This document shows, piece after piece, positions 16,208-25,391 of a stretch of DNA of 61,676 bases; the stretch's first letter is position 1, and each line of letters begins with the position of its first letter. This DNA comes from Psychrobacter lutiphocae DSM 21542. Its GTDB lineage: Bacteria > Pseudomonadota > Gammaproteobacteria > Pseudomonadales > Moraxellaceae. The notes under the pieces were generated by a model, which did no database searches, was not told the DNA's origin, and was given only the letters and a program-made list of their open reading frames with translations. Where the stretch lies: positions 1 through 61,676 of the forward strand of contig NZ_KB907642.1 of NCBI RefSeq assembly GCF_000382145.1. The letters are read 5' to 3'. A program made the translations under genes and the position numbers.

Positions 16208-18487
16208 TTAAGGCAACGGCTTTTGTAACACCTTACGCTGTACCGACACTCTATCGATTAAAATGCTAGGCAACGCACAAAAGCGACCTGTCATCATATC
16301 TGCCAATACTTCAGCACAAATTGGCGCAAAAGCATAGCCCTTAGAGCCCATCCCACTTAGCGTCCAAATCAAACCGTCTTCATCGACCGACCCCACCAAA
16401 GGATGGTAGTCAGGGGTTTGCGCACGAATACCAACTCGTGCCTGCCAACCATCCCAACCCTTAAGCGAACTGTCAGCCAACACCTCTGCAAGCTCTGGAA
16501 GGGCAGTGATTAGCTTGTCATGATTGACTTGGTGTTCAGAGTCACGAATGTCCGTCTCTGTCTGATTGCGCACAAAGCTGGCACCCAACAAAAAGGTTGG
16601 CTTCTCTGGATGCACTGGGTTGACACGCTCATCGCCCGCAGTTGGCACAAATTGGGCGCAATAACCGCCATATTTTAGCGGCAGTTTTGGTAAACGCTCT
16701 AGCTGTTCGGCAGTCGGCTCAAACCAAGACAACTGACCACGAATTTTACGGAACTCAAAAATACGCTCATCTAGCGCTTTACTGGCAAAGGCGGCCGCAA
16801 TAATCACTGCATCCGCTGTTAGTGGTGTGTGCTCACCACAAGTAAGCTGCACTTTGTCCGCAACTGTTTGATCAGGATGAGTGGAAATTGGTGTTATCTG
16901 ATCTACATTTGCTTGCACAAAATCAATATTGGGATGGCTTAATACCTTATCGGCCAGCGCACGTGGATTGAGCAGTCCTGCTTGCGGTAAGTATAGGTTA
17001 TGTTGCAAGTCTTGATGGACTAATCCGCTTAGTTGCTGTGCATCTTTATGGCTTAAAGTAGTGGCCATTTGCTGTGGATAATCAGCAATTTGTTCGATAC
17101 TGACATTGGCTTTGGTCAGCAAATCTAAGGTGCCCACCGCACTAAATATGGGGTCATTTGCAGTCACAGTCGCACTGTCGAGCTGTCGATACAAGCGCTG
17201 GCTGTATAGATAGCCGATGCTATGTAAGTGCTCTGCCACATGCGCTAGCGGTGTCATCTTCGGTGCTAACAGCGCTCGTGGATTGCCAGAAGCGCCTGAG
17301 AGTGGGGCAGCTTTATCGAGTAAGGTAACTTGCAACCCATGTTGCGCCAAACTCCATGCTGCCATAAGCCCAGAAACACCTGCACCGATGACGGCGACTT
17401 GTTGATAGTCGTTTTTATGGTTATTGGGTTGGCTTTCTGCTTGTTGGCTCTCTAACTCTGATACAGACAGCTGTTGTGGATCAGGTTGATTAACGACGGC
17501 AGTAACCATTTCTCGTTTACGCCCAAAGCCTTTCACTTTATTGACGCTAAATCCTACGTCAGCCAACCCTCTTCTGACCACGCCAGCACTGCTAAAAGTC
17601 GCTGCTGTGGTACCAGTGGTAGACAAACGTGCGATTTGGGCAAAGACTTGCTGTGCCCATAATGATTCATTGCAAGATGGTGCAAAGCCATCAAGATACC
17701 AAGCGTCAATATAAGGCTGATGCTGTGATGGAGAGTCGGGGTGTATGGGACTTGTCGCAAGCTGCTGTAAGCTGTTCGCAGCATCACCAAGCCACAAGTC
17801 TAAGGTCACATCTGCTGCCAAGTGCAGGCGATGACAGCCAGCGATTAGAGTAGGATACAGTGCCAAGAGTTGTTCGATATAAGGCGTTAGGCTATTGTCC
17901 ACTTGTTGCCAGCTGGCGAGGCTGCGACTCAGATCTTCATGAGTCAGTGGAAACTTTTCGGTACTAATTAAATGTAGATGCGGGGTTGGTGTGGTGTTTA
18001 TCTGTTGTGCAAATGCTTGCTGTTCAGATGCTTGCTGAGCAAACTGCTGCTGAGTTTGGCGCCACAATTGCCAAGTTACCAATACGTTTAACCCTGTACC
18101 AAAGCCCAATTCGGCAATGGTAAAGTGTGATTTGTTACGACTGGCTATGAGCCGTGGCTGATCTTGGTTGTGATTATTGTCTTTATTAGAACTGTGTAGA
18201 GCGTTAGAGCTGTGTAGAGCGTTAGAGCTGTGTAGAGCGTTAGAACTGTATAGAGCGTTAGAACTGTATAGAGCCTGTTGAAACAGCTGCTCAAAGCGGG
18301 CTGGCAGGTTATTTTGTTCAACAAACACATAACGTGACTCTGCCAAACCATCGACCAAAGAATAGTAGACATCACCGAACAGATCAGAGACAGGTACCAA
18401 ATGTCCTTGTTCGTCGGCACGCCATGACAGGCTTGCAGGGGTGATTACCTGTGTTTTGGTTGCTGAAGGTTGCATTTTTTTTGTCAT
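16208..18487 (-). CDS. mnmC: Bifunctional tRNA mnm5s2U biosynthesis protein MnmC
   Basis: MnmC finishes 5-methylaminomethyl-2-thiouridine at the wobble position. Its C-terminal FAD domain removes the carboxymethyl group and its N-terminal domain methylates the amine. Start ATG 18487 (MTKKMQPSATKTQ) has GGAGAG upstream; the frame opens 12 codons earlier. The methyltransferase domain shows ELGFGTGLNVLVTW and the DAWYLDGFAPSCNESLW motif; the oxidoreductase shows VAVIGAGVSGLMAAWSLA, then SGNPRALLAPK. Near the C-terminus WTLSGMGSKGYAFAP fits. At 759 residues it is about 90 longer than E. coli MnmC. The excess is a five-fold hexapeptide repeat (AL[Y/H]SSN) and a Gln-rich stretch in the methyltransferase domain. 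Confidence 0.95.
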   Translation of the reverse strand: MTKKMQPSATKTQVITPASLSWRADEQGHLVPVSDLFGDVYYSLVDGLAESRYVFVEQNNLPARFEQLFQQALYSSNALYSSNALHSSNALHSSNALHSSNKDNNHNQDQPRLIASRNKSHFTIAELGFGTGLNVLVTWQLWRQTQQQFAQQASEQQAFAQQINTTPTPHLHLISTEKFPLTHEDLSRSLASWQQVDNSLTPYIEQLLALYPTLIAGCHRLHLAADVTLDLWLGDAANSLQQLATSPIHPDSPSQHQPYIDAWYLDGFAPSCNESLWAQQVFAQIARLSTTGTTAATFSSAGVVRRGLADVGFSVNKVKGFGRKREMVTAVVNQPDPQQLSVSELESQQAESQPNNHKNDYQQVAVIGAGVSGLMAAWSLAQHGLQVTLLDKAAPLSGASGNPRALLAPKMTPLAHVAEHLHSIGYLYSQRLYRQLDSATVTANDPIFSAVGTLDLLTKANVSIEQIADYPQQMATTLSHKDAQQLSGLVHQDLQHNLYLPQAGLLNPRALADKVLSHPNIDFVQANVDQITPISTHPDQTVADKVQLTCGEHTPLTADAVIIAAAFASKALDERIFEFRKIRGQLSWFEPTAEQLERLPKLPLKYGGYCAQFVPTAGDERVNPVHPEKPTFLLGASFVRNQTETDIRDSEHQVNHDKLITALPELAEVLADSSLKGWDGWQARVGIRAQTPDYHPLVGSVDEDGLIWTLSGMGSKGYAFAPICAEVLADMMTGRFCALPSILIDRVSVQRKVLQKPLP
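18187..18274 (-). repeat. In-frame 18-bp minisatellite in mnmC
   Basis: About five copies of an 18-bp unit (plus strand GTTAGARCTGTRTAGAGC) encode ALYSSN or ALHSSN. The unit length is a multiple of three, so copy-number change would alter protein length without shifting frame. The repeat lies in a surface-loop position of the methyltransferase domain, before the ELGFGTG motif. Confidence 0.88.
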
Positions 18488-18527
18488 ATTCTTACTCTCC
18501 AACTCACAATTAATCAACAACAACCTA

Positions 18528-18608
18528 CTACTATCTCTTAGCCATAGTACTATCTCTTAGCCATAGTACTATCTCTTAGCCATAGTACTACCTTTTAGCC
18601 ATAGTGCT
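18528..18608. repeat. 19-bp tandem repeat between the 181-aa gene and mnmC
   Basis: About four head-to-tail copies of TACTATCTCTTAGCCATAG fill most of the gap upstream of mnmC. The last copies carry substitutions (ACCTTTTAGCC, GTGCTAC). The unit is not a multiple of three and lies outside coding sequence, so it can only affect spacing, promoter activity or mRNA folding before mnmC. Confidence 0.85.
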
Positions 18609-18612
18609 ACAC

Positions 18613-19158
18613 CTACCAGCGCTCACGGCGACTAAAAATAAAGCCACCCAACACCAAGCCCAGAATAAAAGACACAGCAACGGTTACCGCACCATACATA
18701 AACAGTTGCCCACTGCGCTCATTAATTAAGACATTGACTTGGGTTTCCAGGTCATTAACATCACGCTGTAACTGTGCATTACGACTCAATAATTCTTGAT
18801 TGGCGGCAGATAGGTCCGCATCACTAGGTTGCATATTGCTAGCAAGACTGTCTGGATTGTCTAGCGCATTGGGCATATCAGCAGGGGCTTCAGGGTTAGC
18901 AGCACCGTTATTATTGGTATCGTCAGTTTGGTTAAAGGGGCTGGCAGCAGCTGGTGCTACTTGTGGGTCTGAAGCAGCTACATAGGTCTCGGTGACAGCC
19001 ATAGCCGTCATTGGTATCAAGGTTGTGGTGCAAGCCAGAAGTAGCAGAGCAGCTAAGGGTTTGGCGGCAAAAGTTGAGGCTTTCGTAGCGAAAGTCTTAG
19101 CGGCAGCTGGTGCGCTATGAGTAGATTGAGCGGTGCAAGGCAAGCGAGTTGCAGGCAT
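18613..19158 (-). CDS. Exported coiled-coil protein with C-terminal membrane anchor (YgiM-tail-like)
   Basis: The 181-residue product has a long polar N-region, then a hydrophobic signal-like core (KPLAALLLLACTTTLIPMTAMA). A Pro/Ala/Asn-rich spacer follows, then a predicted coiled coil (LSAANQELLSRNAQLQRD to NVLINE). It ends in a membrane helix with a basic end (FILGLVLGGFIFSRRERW). The coiled-coil-plus-anchor layout resembles the C-terminal part of YgiM/TIGR04211 SH3-domain proteins, but no SH3 domain is visible. It lies upstream of mnmC on the same strand. Function unknown. Confidence 0.7.
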   Translation of the reverse strand: MPATRLPCTAQSTHSAPAAAKTFATKASTFAAKPLAALLLLACTTTLIPMTAMAVTETYVAASDPQVAPAAASPFNQTDDTNNNGAANPEAPADMPNALDNPDSLASNMQPSDADLSAANQELLSRNAQLQRDVNDLETQVNVLINERSGQLFMYGAVTVAVSFILGLVLGGFIFSRRERW

Positions 19159-19209
19159 GGTGAGGGATTCCAGAATCAGAAAGTTGGCGTGGTTTTCAAA
19201 TTTTTTAGC

Positions 19210-19500
19210 TTAGGGCAATACTTGGACAAAGGGGCGAATATCGACATGGCTATAAATACCAGCTTTTAAAAAAGGCTCTTCATTGGCCCAGTCTTGCGCT
19301 GCTTGCAGGTTATCAAATTCTGCCACAATCAAGCTGCCTGACATGGCATCAGCGCCATGTTCAATTGGGGTTGGGCCAGCAACAATAATTCGTCCTTCTG
19401 CCGCCAGTTGTTTTAAACGGGCGACGTGCTCAGGGCGGGTTTGTTGTCTAAGTTCAGTGGGGTTGGCAACCTCATGTCCAACAATCATAAAAGCAGGCAT
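19210..19500 (-). CDS. yciI: YciI family protein
   Basis: The 96-residue product is a small ferredoxin-like fold protein with the family pattern: RPEHVARLKQLAAEGRIIVAGP, then GSLIVAEFDNLQAAQDWANEEPFLKAGIY. The family's catalytic-looking His/Asp pair is represented by H24 (RPEH) and a conserved Asp in EFDN. The biochemical role is not settled for YciI proteins. It sits with yciB downstream of its promoter side, and yciB-yciI are neighbours in many proteobacteria, which supports the call. Confidence 0.85.
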   Translation of the reverse strand: MPAFMIVGHEVANPTELRQQTRPEHVARLKQLAAEGRIIVAGPTPIEHGADAMSGSLIVAEFDNLQAAQDWANEEPFLKAGIYSHVDIRPFVQVLP

Positions 19501-19574
19501 CGAATACTCCAGAGTAAGATAAAGGGGTAAGATAAAGGAATAAGTGAGATAATAAGGACACGCCCTAGAAGGTG

Positions 19575-20132
19575 CTATTTTTTTCGCGTGTTTTCGTCGG
19601 CAATCTCAGGATTCATGTGATTTTTTAACACCACAAACTGACCGATTAAGAAGATCAACATCACTGGAATCCAGCCCCAAGTTTTAAAGTTCACCCACGT
19701 TTCTTCGCTGGTGTGAAACGCAAAATAGTACTGCAAGATGGCCATAAAGATAAAGTAACCGGTCCAAGCATAGGTTAGTTTGTTCCAACCTGCTGGGGTT
19801 AGTTTGAATATGCTTTTCATCCCCATTTCTAATAAAGGTTTACCAAGGCCAACGCTAATCAAGAGCGCAATAGCAAATACCCCATTGATGACGGTGGATT
19901 TCCATTTTAAATAAATATCATCATGGAATAATAAGGTTAACCCACAGAACAAGACAGTTAACACCAAGGTAACGGCTTGTTGTTTGGTCAGTTTGCCTTT
20001 TTGGGTCACCATATGTACCGCTGCTACCGCCACCGTAGCAATCAAAATAGCGCCAGCACCGGCCAAAATACCTTGAGTTTTGGCCACAATAAAAAAGGCA
20101 ACTAACGGAACTAAATCTAGCAATGCTTTCAT
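19575..20132 (-). CDS. yciB: Inner-membrane septation protein YciB (IspZ)
   Basis: The product (185 residues from MKALLDLVPLVAFF at 20132) has five or six hydrophobic segments and the family landmarks: KALLDLVPLVAFFIVAK, LFHDDIYLKWKST, FAIALLISVGLGKPLLE, LTYAWTGYFIFMAILQYY and WVNFKTWGW. YciB is involved in cell-envelope and septum formation in enterics. It lies 74 bases upstream of yciI and the two are likely co-transcribed. Confidence 0.93.
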   Translation of the reverse strand: MKALLDLVPLVAFFIVAKTQGILAGAGAILIATVAVAAVHMVTQKGKLTKQQAVTLVLTVLFCGLTLLFHDDIYLKWKSTVINGVFAIALLISVGLGKPLLEMGMKSIFKLTPAGWNKLTYAWTGYFIFMAILQYYFAFHTSEETWVNFKTWGWIPVMLIFLIGQFVVLKNHMNPEIADENTRKK

Positions 20133-20272
20133 AGAAATCACAATAATAAATTAAAAGAGGTAGGAGACTACTAAAGTCGATAGTTTACACGCCCTTAGCC
20201 TTAAAAAAAAGCCAAGGTCGCTGTTTTGATAGAATTGACGACAAGTGTTGCTATTATTTTCATATCAAAGGA

Positions 20273-20317
20273 CTGTATAGAATTTATTTATTAGTTGCGT
20301 AAATGAATTCTATACAG
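20273..20317. repeat. 45-bp hairpin repeat, copy 1 (family R4)
   Basis: CTGTATAGAATTTATTTA (20273-20290) pairs with TAAATGAATTCTATACAG (20300-20317) with a single G-T style mismatch and a 9-base loop TTAGTTGCG. A second copy lies at 46547-46591. This copy is between divergent yciB and rnm; the remainder of that gap holds no other recognisable feature. Confidence 0.8.
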
Positions 20318-20406
20318 CCCTAATAATTAAGCGTTACAATAGCATATAGAGTCGAATGAATAGAAAGCAACACAATAGAATATAAAACATGGACAAAATA
20401 TAAAAC

Positions 20407-21399
20407 ATGGTTGATAGTAAGACACAGCAGTTAGTCAAAAACAGTCACGCCAATACCCTAGGCGATGGCAACCAACCCCATTCACAGTCGCAACACATTG
20501 CCCAACACGCAGGTGCCTATCAACGTATAGATCTACACAGTCACAGCACCTGCTCCGATGGCAGCAACAGTCCTACCCAGTTATTACAAAAGGCGCATGA
20601 GGCCAACATCGATATTTTTGCATTAACCGATCACGATACCTTGTCAGGGATTGCTGAAGCCAAAGCAGAAGCCGAGCGTTTGGGTATTACGCTAATTAAT
20701 GGGGTAGAGATTAGCTGCCAGCACACGCTTACTGGCGGTTATGGCAAAAATAAAGAAAAAGACAAAATCATTCATGTATTGGGTCTAGGCTTTAGTGACT
20801 TTGAGCAAATGAATGCCACCTTAACCCATATTCAGACCAGTCGTGGCAACCGTGGACGCATGATTGTTGAAAAACTGGCTGAGCTGACTGATTTTGAGTT
20901 TGATGAATTGTGGACGGCAGTATTGGCCAAAGCCGATGGCAATGCTGATGCGGTCGGGCGAGCGCATATTGCCAAAGTGCTGTTAGAAAAAGAAATTGTA
21001 CCAACCATGCAAAAGGCATTCGATAAATATTTGGCCGATAACAAAGCGGCTTATGTGCCCATTGAAACCTTAACCATGCAAGAGACGATTGAGCTGATTC
21101 ATCGCTGTGGTGGCAAAGCAGTGCTGGCGCATCCAACTCGTTATAATTTATCAGCGACCCGAGTCCGCAAACTAATAGCTGAATTTGCCGAGCTTGGCGG
21201 AGATGGCTGTGAGTTACCGAGCAATGATGAACCCATTAGCAAACGTCGCATGATAGATCGTACGATTGCTCAACATGAGCTATTGGTGTCGATAGGCAGT
21301 GACTTTCATGGGAGTAGTATGCCTTGGCGTAAGCTTGGTGATGTGCCACGCTTAGCCGAGGGGCAACAGTTGGTGATTGCCGATATGTTCGAGAGCTGA
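20407..21399 (+). CDS. rnm: PHP-domain 5'-3' exoribonuclease (RNase AM, YciV/TrpH)
   Basis: The protein is 330 residues with an N-terminal polar extension of about 40 residues. The PHP metal-binding motifs follow in order: DLHSHSTCSDGSNSP, ALTDHDTLSGI, NGVEISC, VGRAHIAKVL, AVLAHPTRYNL, GCELPSND and IGSDFHGSS. E. coli Rnm matures 5' ends of rRNA and degrades short RNA. The yciB/yciI/rnm neighbourhood is consistent. Confidence 0.9.
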   Translation: MVDSKTQQLVKNSHANTLGDGNQPHSQSQHIAQHAGAYQRIDLHSHSTCSDGSNSPTQLLQKAHEANIDIFALTDHDTLSGIAEAKAEAERLGITLINGVEISCQHTLTGGYGKNKEKDKIIHVLGLGFSDFEQMNATLTHIQTSRGNRGRMIVEKLAELTDFEFDELWTAVLAKADGNADAVGRAHIAKVLLEKEIVPTMQKAFDKYLADNKAAYVPIETLTMQETIELIHRCGGKAVLAHPTRYNLSATRVRKLIAEFAELGGDGCELPSNDEPISKRRMIDRTIAQHELLVSIGSDFHGSSMPWRKLGDVPRLAEGQQLVIADMFES

Positions 21400-21493
21400 G
21401 GGCTTAGCGTTTGCGAGTTTGGCTTTTGTTAATTTAGTGTATAAGGGCTTAGCCTTTAGTTTGTGAGCGCTAAACCATTCAAGTATTAATAAT

Positions 21494-22711
21494 TTAACTG
21501 TCCAACTGCGCCACTAAATTGGCTAATACACTGGTCGCAAAGCTGCCAGTTGCTAGAGTGAAATCTAAAACAAGGGTATTATCCATCTCATCCCATGACC
21601 AGTTTAATTCACTCACGGGGAGGCGTAGAGCTCGGCGCATGGTCTTAATCTGTTTGTTATCTAAGCCCTGTGCCAGTCGCTGTAAAATAGGGTCATCATT
21701 GACAATTTTCTGTTCTAACGCTTGAGCCTCTGCACTGACTTTATCATTGTTAATACCCCATAATGGCCCGGTAGGGTGAATGTCGCCGCTGGCGAGTCTG
21801 TCGTGTATTTCTTGATCAATCTGTGCAACCGTAAACACCGAGCCTGAGCCATCCAGATTAAATACATCACCTGCAAGTGCCGTATTCCAACTGCCGTTTG
21901 TCACCCGTTTGGCAAGGATTTGGTTAAAAATAGCACTGCGCGCAGAGGATAGCAGTAAAGATTGCAAATCACGGCTTTTTTTCGGATGCGGTTTGCGCCC
22001 ATGAATGGTACCTTGCTCAAACCATTCCAGCGCAGTGGCAATATTGCTGCCATTACGCCCAAAACGCTGTTCACCAAAATAATTGGGCACACCTTGGGTT
22101 TTTATTGTCTCTAACATGCTGTCAACCGCTTGCTTGTCTGCAAATACTAACTCTTGTAAGCGAATCAAAAAGCGGTTGGCTTTATGCGCCCCTTTATGTA
22201 GCTTTTTGCTGTGCCAAACTTGCTTTAATACTTCAAGCGCCTCTAACGAACTATCATCAGCAGTATTGTAAGCCGTAGACCGGTTTTGATAAATAAATTC
22301 GGCAAACCCCATCTTTGGCAATTCACCTTTGGGAATGCGTAAGCTAAACCATTGGGTAGTCACTGCTTGACGGTCTTTAAGCCCAGAGTAGCCAACGTCA
22401 CGGTTGGGTATTTTTGCCCATTTTGCCAATTGCTGTGCCACAAACAAGGTGTTCATACTGGTCTTTTTAATCAGTAACCACAAATGCTCACCCTCGCCAC
22501 TTAAATCGATATCTAATACCTCATCGACCTGAAAGTCACTGGGCGTTTGTTTAAATGAGGCGCTAGCAATCGGTGCTGGGTAGGGCTGAGGTAAATTGCC
22601 AGTATTTGTTAATTTGCTAATTTGGCTTTGTGTAATGTCAGGAAACTGAGTGGTATCAATAGGCTGTTGATTCTGATGCTGGTGTTGATTTGCTTGGTCG
22701 ATATTGGTCAT
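21494..22711 (-). CDS. truD: tRNA pseudouridine(13) synthase TruD
   Basis: The 405-residue enzyme isomerises U13 in tRNA-Glu and others. The catalytic Asp lies in GYSGLKDRQAVTTQWFSL (D113). Also visible are FQVDEVL near residue 60 (the family's early motif), ANRFLIRL, the NYFGEQRFGRNGSN motif, and LQSLLLSSARSAIFNQIL. The TRUD insertion domain follows. The first 40 residues are Gln-rich and poorly conserved. It is convergent with rnm. Confidence 0.95.
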   Translation of the reverse strand: MTNIDQANQHQHQNQQPIDTTQFPDITQSQISKLTNTGNLPQPYPAPIASASFKQTPSDFQVDEVLDIDLSGEGEHLWLLIKKTSMNTLFVAQQLAKWAKIPNRDVGYSGLKDRQAVTTQWFSLRIPKGELPKMGFAEFIYQNRSTAYNTADDSSLEALEVLKQVWHSKKLHKGAHKANRFLIRLQELVFADKQAVDSMLETIKTQGVPNYFGEQRFGRNGSNIATALEWFEQGTIHGRKPHPKKSRDLQSLLLSSARSAIFNQILAKRVTNGSWNTALAGDVFNLDGSGSVFTVAQIDQEIHDRLASGDIHPTGPLWGINNDKVSAEAQALEQKIVNDDPILQRLAQGLDNKQIKTMRRALRLPVSELNWSWDEMDNTLVLDFTLATGSFATSVLANLVAQLDS

Positions 22712-22891
22712 AAAAGGCTCTAAGAATAATAGATAAAGAGTAGAGGAGTTAATCTAGAAGAGTTAATCCTGCTAGTTTAAACTAAAATGGGGTTAAATTA
22801 GGTAAGTGTATTTACGTTAATGCTATTTTTATTTGATAAGAGTCAATGTTTTAATAGGCATCTATATTATTAATCTTATTTTGGAGCCATT

Positions 22892-23461
22892 ATGTCTCAT
22901 TCAGATTTGTTCTTACGTCAAGCCACTGCCGAAGATGCTGATGCCATCGTTGAGCTGCTAAATTTGACCTTTCGTAGTGATGTGGGTTGGACCAATGAGT
23001 CGAGTTTGGTCGCTGGTATTCGCACCACAGTGGCAGAAATCAAGTCGATTTTGGCAGATCCAAACAATTACTTCTTTGTTTATCCAGAGCTTATAGCAGA
23101 GAGTACAGAAAATGAAGAAACCGGTAAGCTATTAGCGTGTATCTCGGTCACTTTTAAACCTGAGTCTAACAGTGCCTATATTGGCTTATTTGCGGTAGAT
23201 CCAAGTTTGCAAGGTCAAGGCATGGGCAATCAAGTATTGCAAGCAGCAGAGACTTTCGCAACCCGTCATTTAGGTACTGACAGTGATAAGGTACGCCTAA
23301 CCATGAGCATCTTGTCGCAGCGCCCAGATTTGCAAGCCTATTATGAGCGCCGAGGCTATCAGCTGAGTGGCAACAGCCAGCCTTTCCCAGTTGATAGCAA
23401 TAATGGTGAGCCTAAGGTTGCAGATTTACGCCTATTAGAGATGGTGAAGCTGGCCGAATAA
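22892..23461 (+). CDS. GNAT-family N-acetyltransferase
   Basis: The 189-residue product has the GNAT fold: an N-terminal FLRQATAEDADAIVELLN strand-helix, the acetyl-CoA-binding AYIGLFAVDPSLQGQGMGNQVLQAAE (V/I-x-x-x-Q-G-x-G-x-G/N), and the LQAYYERRGYQL motif near the C-terminus. Start 22892 is preceded by TTTTGGAG. Substrate is unknown. It is convergent with the J-domain gene, with 13 bases between stop codons. Confidence 0.88.
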   Translation: MSHSDLFLRQATAEDADAIVELLNLTFRSDVGWTNESSLVAGIRTTVAEIKSILADPNNYFFVYPELIAESTENEETGKLLACISVTFKPESNSAYIGLFAVDPSLQGQGMGNQVLQAAETFATRHLGTDSDKVRLTMSILSQRPDLQAYYERRGYQLSGNSQPFPVDSNNGEPKVADLRLLEMVKLAE

Positions 23462-23474
23462 TAAATCTTAGCGG

Positions 23475-25340
23475 CTAAAACATATCCGGCTCATTAAAGT
23501 GATTGGTGGTCACAAACATCAGCATAAACAGTAATACCATAGCAAACAGCAGCACCAGCAGCGTTAATAACAAATAGTTTGAGGTAAAAACATCTGAGCC
23601 GGTGAGCAGCAGAATAAACGCCAATAACGCAGAGCCTAAGCTAAACATAGTCAATATATGTTTGCCAATCTTGATCAGCCATCTTAGCGGATAAACGTAG
23701 GAGCCAAGGGTCATCAGCAGCACAGGTAGCATGGGCGCAAGCCAAACCAGCGGTGTAATATCACCAGCTTCGGGTACCAGATAATCAAGATTGTTAGTGA
23801 GTTCAAGCGTCCAAGGTAGGATGGTGGTAAACAGTATTAGGCAAAAGGCACTCATCCAAAGGATGTGCTTTAAATGAGCCGGACGCATAAAGCTAGTCAG
23901 CGCCAACAGTGCGCTACAGCCAGCAAGATGGGCGCCGTAATAATGATTAAAGAGTGTCCCAGTTACAGCCACATAACCAGCCGCATCATTAGCCATATAA
24001 CCAGCCACATAATCAGTAACAGGTATATAATCAGCAATCACGTTATAACCAGCAGATAAAACCCATAACAGCAGACTGATAGCCGCCCAGCCAAAACGAA
24101 CAGTTTGACTGAGACTATTATATTCTGGATTTATCAAATAACTCACGTGCAGCTGCCAGTACAAATAGGTCAGGCTTAGCACAGTCACTACACCGATATA
24201 ATCATATAATGCCGAGTGGTAAGGAAATATCAGGGCTAAACTGGAAATGACCGCACCCACACCCAGCGCAATAAATACAAAGTCTGTCCACCGAACCATT
24301 CCCAAGGGTGTTAGGCGCTGCTTTAATATCAGCAGTTGTGGATAGTTTAATTGTTTATTATCTATGGCATCGCCGGCGGTCTTAGACAGCATATCCTCTT
24401 GTAGTGCATTGATCTGATCATTTAACTCAGGCGCTGATATCGGGAACCAAAGCCGTTTAAAAAACTGCCAACGGTCGGGTGCTTTTCCATAAGGCAGGCC
24501 AAAATTCCAATATTGATATACCACAGGGTATGCTTTGGCCATGTATTTTTGAAACTGAAGTTTATTGATAAAGTGAGTGCTGGCGCAGTAGCCTTCCTCG
24601 ACCTGCTGTAGTAAATACCAAGGGTATTCTGGCTGCTGCCAAACATTAAAATATTGATGCCAGTTAAACTGAGATTTGGCCAGCGTATAAGCATTGGGAT
24701 AGGCTTTAAGATGGTCATCAAAAAAGATAATCAGCGCTTTTTCATAATCCTCTAGCGCATCGAGTGGCAGCTCGGTAAGTTGCTTAAACTGTTCGGTTAA
24801 GCAACGGGTTAGTTGGGTGTCGATGTCAGTATGTTTATCTTTTGCGTCTTCGTTTTCGTCCTCGCTCAAGCCAGCGTTAATACAGTGCTGCCACTGCTGG
24901 TGCCATTCGATTAATTGTTGCTGTGCTTGCTGTAATACATTGCTATCTTGGTCACTGCCTTCAGTGGACTCAAAAAGCTCAGTAGTCTGAAAATAGTAAC
25001 TATTACCCTCAATCACTAGGGTCAACTTATCAATAACTTCCTCATTAGAGGTCGCTGACAATTCTACAGTGTGTGCTAGGTCAAATTTAGATTCGCCATA
25101 GAAAATTTCATTATCAGCGTTGTCTGTATCTTTATCCCCATGATAATCAAAGCTGTTCTTGTTTGTCTCCCAAAGCAAACGCTCATCCAATGCCTGCTCA
25201 TAAGCCTCGCGCAGCGCACGAAAGCCAGCTGGGTTTTTATCTGGCTTATTGTCTCTTAGTTTAAGCGCATAGGCCTTTTTAATTGTTTTTTCATCAGCGG
25301 TGGGCGCTATGCCTAGGATATCCCAGCAGGTTTCAGTCAT
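23475..25340 (-). CDS. Membrane J-domain protein, probable HscC co-chaperone
   Basis: The N-terminal 60 residues form a J-like domain (CWDILGIAPTADEKTIKKAYALKLRD then FRALREAYEQAL). The HPD tripeptide that stimulates Hsp70 ATPase reads KPD (DNKPDKNP). A central acidic cytoplasmic region of about 280 residues follows, then about eight hydrophobic segments to residue 621, ending FNEPDMF. The layout parallels the E. coli J-proteins linked to HscC, although those have fewer membrane segments. It lies 51 bases after hscC on the same strand, so the two should be an operon and the J-domain its partner. Confidence 0.8.
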   Translation of the reverse strand: MTETCWDILGIAPTADEKTIKKAYALKLRDNKPDKNPAGFRALREAYEQALDERLLWETNKNSFDYHGDKDTDNADNEIFYGESKFDLAHTVELSATSNEEVIDKLTLVIEGNSYYFQTTELFESTEGSDQDSNVLQQAQQQLIEWHQQWQHCINAGLSEDENEDAKDKHTDIDTQLTRCLTEQFKQLTELPLDALEDYEKALIIFFDDHLKAYPNAYTLAKSQFNWHQYFNVWQQPEYPWYLLQQVEEGYCASTHFINKLQFQKYMAKAYPVVYQYWNFGLPYGKAPDRWQFFKRLWFPISAPELNDQINALQEDMLSKTAGDAIDNKQLNYPQLLILKQRLTPLGMVRWTDFVFIALGVGAVISSLALIFPYHSALYDYIGVVTVLSLTYLYWQLHVSYLINPEYNSLSQTVRFGWAAISLLLWVLSAGYNVIADYIPVTDYVAGYMANDAAGYVAVTGTLFNHYYGAHLAGCSALLALTSFMRPAHLKHILWMSAFCLILFTTILPWTLELTNNLDYLVPEAGDITPLVWLAPMLPVLLMTLGSYVYPLRWLIKIGKHILTMFSLGSALLAFILLLTGSDVFTSNYLLLTLLVLLFAMVLLFMLMFVTTNHFNEPDMF

Positions 25341-25391
25341 GTTTGCTACTCAAGCAGGTCAGAGGTAAAGGCGGTTAAGCTATTTAAACGA

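Noticed and set aside
18181..18608. CRISPR-like array upstream and inside mnmC
   Set aside because: Units are 18-19 bp with no spacers; these are minisatellites. No cas gene is present.
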